A DNA stretch of 64,000 bases from CAZNHL01 sp964572965. Its GTDB lineage: Bacteria; Bacteroidota; Bacteroidia; Cytophagales; UBA9547. Position numbers and translations under genes: made by a program. The notes below the pieces were generated by a model. The model had not been told where the DNA came from. It searched no databases and saw only the letters and a program-made list of their open reading frames with translations. The DNA lies in NCBI GenBank assembly GCA_964572965.1, contig CAZNHL010000008.1, positions 1 through 64,000 of the forward strand. Reading direction: 5' to 3'. The first letter of the stretch is position 1, and every line of letters starts with the position of its first letter. Positions 58,005 through 64,000 of this stretch are shown here, piece after piece.

Positions 58005-60698
58005 ATGAGGTACTACATAGTTCTTTTTTTTACATTATTCAACTACGCAGCTTTTGCCCAATGTACAATCAGCACTACAAAGACTAATGTATTATGCAAT
58101 GGTGGAAATAATGGATCAGCAACGGTTAATATTACCGGAGGGTCAGGGGGTACTAGTAATTGTGGGGTAGCAGAGGCTTCACCTGAAGCGTGCCCAAGTA
58201 CAAGTTGTACTGCCTCAGTAACTACTAATACTTCTGTTACGGTTACTTCGGGGAAAACATGTTTAAATGTTACAAATTTTACCAGCCCTATTAGTGTAAG
58301 CGGAGGCACTCTGGTAATATGTGGATCAGCAGCTCCATCCAGCTTTTCTTTAACAGGCGGAACTGTAATCATTAACGGAACACTCGCTGTTAGCTCAGGT
58401 CTGACGATATATACCGGTGCAACCTTGAAAAATTATGGTACTCTTACTGTTGGCAGTGGGTTAAACATTATTGGTAGTGTTCAGAATCATGGCACTGTTA
58501 ATATAAATTCCGGTGAACTTCATGTATATGGTACAGGTACATTACAGAATAATAGTACACTTACAACTGCTTCCGCGATTGATGTAAATGTAGAGGGTAC
58601 AGGTATCAATAATAAGACATTTACTGTAGGCGGGAATTTTGCCGGATATAATGGGAGTACTTTTACAAACAATTGTGCATTAAATATTGCAGGTAGTTTT
58701 GCGAATTCAACTACAAATTTCAACAATAAAGGTGCTGTAACTGTAAATGGAACTGCAACTCTTTATAACGGGAATAGTGTGGTTATGGCCGGAGGAAGTC
58801 AGTTTACTGCTGGAAGCCTGTCTTTTCAAGGAGGAGCGCTCAGTACATCAGGAACGGGTTGTTCGCTTTTTAAAGTAAATGGGGCAGCTACTATATATGC
58901 CGGTAGTACTGTTGCTTCAAATATTTCACTGTGTGTTTCGGGGACATTAAATAACTATGCAGGACTGAGTGCAAGTGTTTTTAATTGTAATTGCAATTTG
59001 TCAGCACCTGTCTGTACATACACTTGGAAAAATGCTTCAAATACGACTATCGGCACTACGCAGACGGTTGCTAACCTGGTAGCGGGAACTTATAATGTTA
59101 CTGCCAATTGTACTAACTGCAGTAATTCGCCTCTCTCCACTTCTGTTACAATCACTCAGCCTGCGGCGTTAACAGCTACCGCGCAGGCCTCCGCAGTTTC
59201 ATGTTCCAATGGAAATGTTAATTTAACAGTTACCGGAGGTACGTCTCCATACACTTACACATGGAGCAATGGTGCTACAACCCAGAATCTGACAAATGTT
59301 GCAGCAGGTACATATAGCGTTACCGTGAAAGATGCAAATAATTGTACTCAAACAGCTTCAGCAACAATTACAGTTACTTCTACATTAAATCTTACTGCAA
59401 CTCCTACCAATATTTTGTGCTATGGTGCAAGTACCGGTGGAGTAAATCTTACTGTAACAGGAGGAGCAACTCCTTATACATATACATGGAGCAATGGTGC
59501 AACAACACAGAACCTTACCAATGTAGCAGCGGGGTCTTACACTGTTATCGTTAAAGATGCAGCTAATTGCACAAAAACGTCACCTTCGGTAAGTATTTCA
59601 CAACCTGCAACGGACTTTGTTCTTAGCACAACATTAGTAAATGTGTCGTGCAGTGGAGGGAATAATGGTGCTGTTAATCTGACTGTTTCCGGTGGGACCG
59701 CTCCATATACCTATACATGGAGCAATGGTGCCACGACCCAGAATCTTGCTAATCTTGTTGCTGGCACATATAGTGTCACCGTCAAAGATGCTAATAATTG
59801 TATCAGGACAGCCTCGGCGGTTTTGCCTCAATCTACAAATCAGGTGGTAACGCCGGTATTGACTGTTGTAAAATCACCAGATGTTAGTACATACTGTCCG
59901 GGCCAAATAATAACATTTACTGCCTCTAGTACAAGTCTGGGTACTACTACCACATTTAAGTGGTTTGTCAATAGTGTGCAGCAGAGTGAGACATCGAGCT
60001 CTTTTGTTACAGGATCGCTTCAAAATGGAAGCCAGGTTTACGCGCAGGTTACTTCAGATGCAGTTTGTTTAACAACTAATACTTTTAGCTCTGCAGTACA
60101 GACAATTGCAGTCACAAATCAGGTTATAGACCCTGTGCTTACTCTTACTGCTAATAAAACTTTTCCGGTTGCAGATGGAACCTCGGTAACTTTTACGGCG
60201 GCTTCTACTTATTCAAACAATGCTAATGTAATAAAGTGGTATAAAAATGGTGTTTCTCAAAGTTCTGTTGCTGCTGTATTTACTACAACAATTAACAGTT
60301 TTGATGTAGTGTATTTTACGTTAACACCACCTGCGTCCGAATCTTGTGTGGTACAGGGAACAAAAGCTTCCGTTGCGATTACCAATAATAACAGTATTAA
60401 TTATGCCGGTTTGCATTATAATGTTGACGGGAATATTTATCAGGTAAATACAGGTAAAATCTATTTTGTTTACCATGAAAAATACCAAAGCGGAGCCTTG
60501 AATTATAAATTATTTGATGCCAATAAAAACATTATTACAAATGGATCATTATCACCAAAATCTAAGGCACCCGGTGATAACTATTATGCAATTGACCTGG
60601 GCACCCAGAATAACTTGGTTAGTTTGTCATTCTATACCCTTGAGGTAGTAAATGATAAGAATGAAAGTAAATATCTAAAAGTACAATTTATTAAATAA
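58005..60698 (+). CDS. SprB-repeat surface protein with nested beta-rich insert
   Basis: An 897-residue exported protein. Signal peptide 1-18; residues 20-50 are the first half of an SprB repeat (TISTTKTNVLCNGGNNGSAT); residues 51-337 are a Ser/Thr/Asn/Gly-rich, probably beta-helical region (strands such as GTLAVSSGLTIYTGATLKNY); residues 337-385 are the second half of the same repeat (YTWKNASNTTIGTTQTVANL). Three full SprB repeats follow (about 386-610), each with YTYTWSNGATTQNL. Residues 612-810 are Ig-like and 815-897 a C-terminal domain ending FYTLEVVNDKNESKYLKVQF. No canonical T9SS type A or B tail is seen. The alternative start at 57972 is less consistent with a signal peptide. Confidence 0.8.
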   Translation: MRYYIVLFFTLFNYAAFAQCTISTTKTNVLCNGGNNGSATVNITGGSGGTSNCGVAEASPEACPSTSCTASVTTNTSVTVTSGKTCLNVTNFTSPISVSGGTLVICGSAAPSSFSLTGGTVIINGTLAVSSGLTIYTGATLKNYGTLTVGSGLNIIGSVQNHGTVNINSGELHVYGTGTLQNNSTLTTASAIDVNVEGTGINNKTFTVGGNFAGYNGSTFTNNCALNIAGSFANSTTNFNNKGAVTVNGTATLYNGNSVVMAGGSQFTAGSLSFQGGALSTSGTGCSLFKVNGAATIYAGSTVASNISLCVSGTLNNYAGLSASVFNCNCNLSAPVCTYTWKNASNTTIGTTQTVANLVAGTYNVTANCTNCSNSPLSTSVTITQPAALTATAQASAVSCSNGNVNLTVTGGTSPYTYTWSNGATTQNLTNVAAGTYSVTVKDANNCTQTASATITVTSTLNLTATPTNILCYGASTGGVNLTVTGGATPYTYTWSNGATTQNLTNVAAGSYTVIVKDAANCTKTSPSVSISQPATDFVLSTTLVNVSCSGGNNGAVNLTVSGGTAPYTYTWSNGATTQNLANLVAGTYSVTVKDANNCIRTASAVLPQSTNQVVTPVLTVVKSPDVSTYCPGQIITFTASSTSLGTTTTFKWFVNSVQQSETSSSFVTGSLQNGSQVYAQVTSDAVCLTTNTFSSAVQTIAVTNQVIDPVLTLTANKTFPVADGTSVTFTAASTYSNNANVIKWYKNGVSQSSVAAVFTTTINSFDVVYFTLTPPASESCVVQGTKASVAITNNNSINYAGLHYNVDGNIYQVNTGKIYFVYHEKYQSGALNYKLFDANKNIITNGSLSPKSKAPGDNYYAIDLGTQNNLVSLSFYTLEVVNDKNESKYLKVQFIK

Positions 60699-60705
60699 TG
60701 ATTAA

Positions 60706-61230
60706 ATGAATAACAAAGCGTTAGTTTGGGGAGGGGGGATAATTATTGTATTGCTTGCTGTTTTAACGATTGATAGGGTTTTCTTACAAAAGAATACAGT
60801 GTATGTCGATTTTAACGAGCTATATGAAAACTTTCAGATGAAAGTTGATCTGGAAAATAAATTCAAGAAATCACAAGTTGTGCACAAAAAACAACTTGAC
60901 AGCATGAGTGTTGAGCTGAACAATATTGCCAGAGGAATCCAGTCAAAATCTTCGAAGATAAGCTATGCTGAATTTGAACATATGAAAGATCAGTATTATA
61001 TGGCTGAAAAGCACTTTGATGAGGAAAGCAATATTACAATGAATGAATATAAAACCCGCATATTAAAACAGATTAATCAGTATTCATCTGATTACGGGCA
61101 AAAGGAGGGGTATAAAGCGATTATTGGTTCTTCTGGCGGTTTATCCGTTTTGCATATGGATAAAAGCAGTGATATCACAAAAGACCTGTTGGAATATATA
61201 AATAAAAGATATCAGGGTGGGCAAAAATAG
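60706..61230 (+). CDS. OmpH/Skp-like membrane-anchored protein
   Basis: A 174-residue protein with one N-terminal membrane segment (ALVWGGGIIIVLLAVLTID) and a Skp/OmpH-type body: a strand VYVDFNELYENF, a long coiled-coil helix (DLENKFKKSQVVHKKQLDSM), and the terminal strand/helix block YGQKEGYKAIIGSSGGLSVL. Skp holds unfolded outer-membrane proteins in the periplasm. Here the protein is membrane-anchored and encoded between two surface-type genes, 7 bp downstream of the SprB-type gene and overlapping the next gene by 14 bp, which implies a dedicated chaperone for these neighbours. Confidence 0.78.
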   Translation: MNNKALVWGGGIIIVLLAVLTIDRVFLQKNTVYVDFNELYENFQMKVDLENKFKKSQVVHKKQLDSMSVELNNIARGIQSKSSKISYAEFEHMKDQYYMAEKHFDEESNITMNEYKTRILKQINQYSSDYGQKEGYKAIIGSSGGLSVLHMDKSSDITKDLLEYINKRYQGGQK

Positions 61231-61837
61231 AAGTATTGTTTTTATCTGCTTTTGTCTGTTTGCGGTTTTATTAAGCTCATGTGGCAGGCATAAACTAGAA
61301 GCAAAAGAATACATAAAATGGGTTGATGAAAGCGAAATACTGTCTTCAACAAAAGTTATAGGGAATATCGAATTTACCATGAGGTATATTCCTGCAGAAT
61401 ATATGTTACTGAAAGAAATCGCAGCTGGGAAAAATGTCAGTAAAGAAGTATTCAATCAAAAGCTAAAGGAACAGTCAAAACTTATATATATCAATTTACA
61501 GGTAAAAGACTTGGATTCTCATTCTGAGGCAATTAGGAGTGGGGTTCGAAGTATGGAGGATTTATCACAGAAAATTAACCATATGTCATTCAATGCTCAA
61601 AAAGACTTTGAGCTTATACAGTGTGATAGCCTGAAGAAATGTGTTTTGTATCATTTTGAGCGATCTTATGATTTGGCTTCTCATAATAAAATTGTGATGG
61701 CTTTTGAAAATAACGGCCATTGTGAATCAGATATAAAACTGAAATATGATGATCAGGTTTTTGATACGGGAATTATAAATCTGGTCATAACAAAAGAACA
61801 GCTAGCAGAAGTACCTGCACTGGATTTAGTCAACTAG
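61217..61837 (+). CDS. Hypothetical lipoprotein of the SprB/giant-protein cluster
   Basis: A 206-residue lipoprotein with a lipobox (VLLSSC, Cys about 22). The start is GTG at 61217, 14 bp inside the OmpH-like gene, so it is translationally coupled. The body is helical and charged (EYMLLKEIAAGKNVSKEVFN), then strands and two Cys residues in CDSLKKCVLYHF. No family is recognised; its conserved-looking position between the Skp-like and giant genes suggests an accessory part of the same export or surface complex. Confidence 0.7.
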   Translation: MGKNRSIVFICFCLFAVLLSSCGRHKLEAKEYIKWVDESEILSSTKVIGNIEFTMRYIPAEYMLLKEIAAGKNVSKEVFNQKLKEQSKLIYINLQVKDLDSHSEAIRSGVRSMEDLSQKINHMSFNAQKDFELIQCDSLKKCVLYHFERSYDLASHNKIVMAFENNGHCESDIKLKYDDQVFDTGIINLVITKEQLAEVPALDLVN

Positions 61838-61888
61838 CATTAAAGAGATCATAATTAAATAATTGTTTGCGTGAACATTAACAGAAAA

Positions 61889-64000
61889 ATGAAAAAAGGA
61901 GCCTTGAAAAAAATCGCTTTTTTCTTATTGGTTATTCAGGTCTGTGAAGTTTTTTTTCCTAGCGCTGTATATGCGCTTTCTTCAGGTCCCAGCCAGCCAG
62001 AGGTGCAAAGTTTTGAACCAATCAATACTACGGAACTGGTAAACCTTACTTCCGGAGATTTTAATTATAACATTCCATTGATTGATGTTGGTGGCTATCC
62101 TGTCAATATCAGTTACCACAGTGGAGTAACAATGGACGAAGAAAGCAGCTGGGTTGGCCTCGGCTGGAACATCAATCCGGGTGTTATCAACAGAAATATG
62201 AGGGGGCTTCCTGATGATTTTGATGGTAGCAAAGGAGATAAGGTAATGAAGCGTTATAACCAGAAAAGAAGCACAACTTTTGGTGTAACGCCGGGTATCG
62301 GATTAGAGTTAGCGGAATTTGAATTAGGCAAATTAGGTTTAAATGTCGGAATTGATATCAACTGGAATAATTATAAAGGCTTGGGTTTTGGCCTTGAACT
62401 ATCTCCTTCTTTCTCCTTTAATAAATTTGCAAACGCAAGTCTTAGTTTAAATTCTACGAATGCGGGCGGCGTAAGTGTCACTCCAAGTATTAGTTTCGGT
62501 TCTGATAAATACGGAGCAGGAGCTACTTTAAGTTCCTCCTTTAATACAAGGGAAGGATTAAAAACCTTGTCACTGAACTATCAGCTTAATTTTAATGAAG
62601 CTGAAGGCCAGAAAGATTATGATTCTAATGAAAATGCTTCTATGGATATCGGAGGCAGTTCTATAACTTTTGGCGCTAGTACCTTTATACCTAAAACAGA
62701 ATGGCCTACACGTAACTGGGGTGTTTCCGCATCGTTTAAATTTGGTCCGGGTATCTTCTTTTCTGACGTTTTAGTTAATATTAAAGGGTATGCTTTCTGG
62801 CAGACACTAGGATTCACAGAAAGAAATCTGTCTGCATATGGATATCTTAATTCTCAGAATGCGAATGGATCAAGAGATGTACTGCATGATTTTAACCGCG
62901 AAAAAGAAGGAGCTTTCACTCAAAATACACCTGCACTTTCATTGACCAATCATACTTATGATATGTACAATGTTTCAGGGCATGGTGTTGGAGGTATGTA
63001 CCGTCCTTACAGGGGTGATGTGGGCATGGTTTATGACCCGCAAGTGAAAGAATGGGGAATGGATGGTGCACTTGGAGTTGATTTCGGGGCAGGAAATGTT
63101 ATCAAAGGCGGTGTTGATGTACATGCAAATATTACTATGACTTCTTCTGGCCGTTGGGATGAAGGCAATAAAATAAGGCCATACCTGAATTTCCAGAAAG
63201 AAAAAATTAACAGTGATTTTGAATCGTATTATTTTAAGGAATATGGCGATTTGTCTGTTGACGCTGACAATAACTATGCATTAAGTTATTTTGGAGACCA
63301 GCCCACAAGGGTTGAAATAGGCCGTAACATGGCCAGCAAAACAATCAAAGCAAATTCTGGATCAGCCAGAGCATTACAGGCGCCGATGAAGCGCAACAAC
63401 CGCAAAAAGAGAAATGAAAATGTTTCGTTTCTGACAATGGCTGAGGCAAAAGGCTTTGGTGTTGACCCTGCTTTATATAAGCAAAATGATGTTTTTACGC
63501 TTAAAGACCATCATATAGGTGAATTCACCACCTTAAAATCTGATGGGACCAGATATGTCTATGGATTACCTGCATATAATAAGCTTCAGAAAGAAGTTAC
63601 TTTCGCTACGGGTATTGGTCAGGAAGGGGCACGGTCAATCAACAATGCAACCGGTTTGGTTACGTATTCTGCTGGCGCAGATAATAGCCAAGGAAATAAA
63701 CAAGGCTTAGATCATTATTATTCGTCAAATGAGGTTGGGGCTTATGCGCATTCTTTCCTGTTAACAAACATTTTTTCTGCTGATTATATTGATAATGACG
63801 AAGTTATAGGACCCAGTGATGAAGATATGGGGAACTATACTAAGTTTAATTACAAAAAAGTTGCTGGCGATTATAAATGGAGAACTCCAATAGATGCCAA
63901 TACCGCTAATGCGGAAGTAGGCATGCTAAGTATGGAGAAAGACGATAAGGGAAGTTATATATATGGTGAAAAAGATGTATGGTATATAAGCAGCATTGAA
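61889..64000 (+). CDS. Giant secreted protein, N-terminal 704 residues (runs off the window)
   Basis: An open frame from the ATG at 61889 continues to the last base with no stop (704 codons). The signal peptide is near residues 8-30. The mature start is SGPSQPEVQSFEPINTTELV and GDFNYNIPLIDVGGYPVNIS, then WVGLGWNINPGVINRNMRG, a sequence start I recognise only as that of very long Bacteroidota proteins of unknown function, with a resemblance to SpvB/RHS-type toxin shells. Glycine-rich amphipathic strands fill residues 100-300. A basic patch (PMKRNNRKKRNENV) lies near residue 495. It is 51 bp after the lipoprotein gene. Total length and C-terminus are unknown. Confidence 0.7.
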   Translation, partial: MKKGALKKIAFFLLVIQVCEVFFPSAVYALSSGPSQPEVQSFEPINTTELVNLTSGDFNYNIPLIDVGGYPVNISYHSGVTMDEESSWVGLGWNINPGVINRNMRGLPDDFDGSKGDKVMKRYNQKRSTTFGVTPGIGLELAEFELGKLGLNVGIDINWNNYKGLGFGLELSPSFSFNKFANASLSLNSTNAGGVSVTPSISFGSDKYGAGATLSSSFNTREGLKTLSLNYQLNFNEAEGQKDYDSNENASMDIGGSSITFGASTFIPKTEWPTRNWGVSASFKFGPGIFFSDVLVNIKGYAFWQTLGFTERNLSAYGYLNSQNANGSRDVLHDFNREKEGAFTQNTPALSLTNHTYDMYNVSGHGVGGMYRPYRGDVGMVYDPQVKEWGMDGALGVDFGAGNVIKGGVDVHANITMTSSGRWDEGNKIRPYLNFQKEKINSDFESYYFKEYGDLSVDADNNYALSYFGDQPTRVEIGRNMASKTIKANSGSARALQAPMKRNNRKKRNENVSFLTMAEAKGFGVDPALYKQNDVFTLKDHHIGEFTTLKSDGTRYVYGLPAYNKLQKEVTFATGIGQEGARSINNATGLVTYSAGADNSQGNKQGLDHYYSSNEVGAYAHSFLLTNIFSADYIDNDEVIGPSDEDMGNYTKFNYKKVAGDYKWRTPIDANTANAEVGMLSMEKDDKGSYIYGEKDVWYISSIE

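Noticed and set aside
1..64000. tRNA or rRNA genes
   Set aside because: No cloverleaf-type sequence or rRNA core motif was recognised on either strand.

Overview
The window looks like a chromosomal piece of a Bacteroidota bacterium, probably the Sphingobacteriales/Chitinophagales/Cytophagales side. The evidence is moderate AT-richness, secreted proteins with type IX secretion (T9SS) C-terminal tails, SprB repeats, a TamB/lipoprotein-TamA pair, class II ketol-acid reductoisomerase, an S46 peptidase, HTTM and DUF2911 proteins, and promoters of the TTG-N19-TAnnTTTG type. It is draft sequence: N runs at 18749-18758, 21980-21989 and 55032-55131 each break a gene. No rRNA, tRNA, CRISPR array or complete insertion sequence was found. 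Layout: 0.1-1.6 kb, a PAS histidine kinase and its receiver protein. 2-5.2 kb, a carotenoid-isomerase-like flavoprotein and a thiolase. 5.2-10.7 kb, small secreted and hydrolase genes, a VWA/AAA+ pair, two copies of a 42-bp repeat, a PIN-toxin relic and a membrane-protein gene apparently split in two. 10.8-16.5 kb, FKBP, HTTM, Thr-rich and unknown secreted proteins. 16.8-23.5 kb, ilvC, SRPBCC-type proteins, an outer-membrane barrel candidate, a DUF922 protein, a T9SS cargo and a REP-associated transposase (RAYT). 23.5-29.8 kb, a pentapeptide protein, an S46 peptidase with a 51-residue partner, an Ada-AlkB alkylation-repair pair and a zeta-toxin-like kinase with a 62-residue downstream protein. 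29.9-36.7 kb, tyrS, PhyH dioxygenase, SDR, apt, mtnN and an OmpR/histidine-kinase pair. 36.8-46.2 kb, DUF4272, phosphodiester glycosidase, and the envelope-assembly pair TamL/TamB. 46.5-54 kb, a B12/radical-SAM enzyme, an AT-rich island of two unknown genes, an ABC-F protein, an ArsR-AHSA1 operon with visible operators, and a luciferase-like monooxygenase. 54.3-57.1 kb, a T9SS-exported polysaccharide deacetylase with tandem 94-residue repeats and chitin-binding modules. 57.3-64 kb, an SDR relic and a four-gene set running off the window: an SprB-repeat surface protein with a nested beta-rich insert, an OmpH/Skp-like membrane-anchored protein, a lipoprotein, and the first 704 residues of a giant secreted protein. 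The best candidate for an undescribed system is that last set (58.0-64.0 kb): a co-directional, closely spaced group in which a periplasmic chaperone-like protein and a lipoprotein sit between two surface-type proteins. Second is the zeta-like kinase with a small downstream partner and a hairpin at its 5' side (28.7-29.9 kb). A third theme is repeat biology: the RAYT gene carries a REP-like hairpin in its own coding sequence, and a related hairpin lies 13 kb away.
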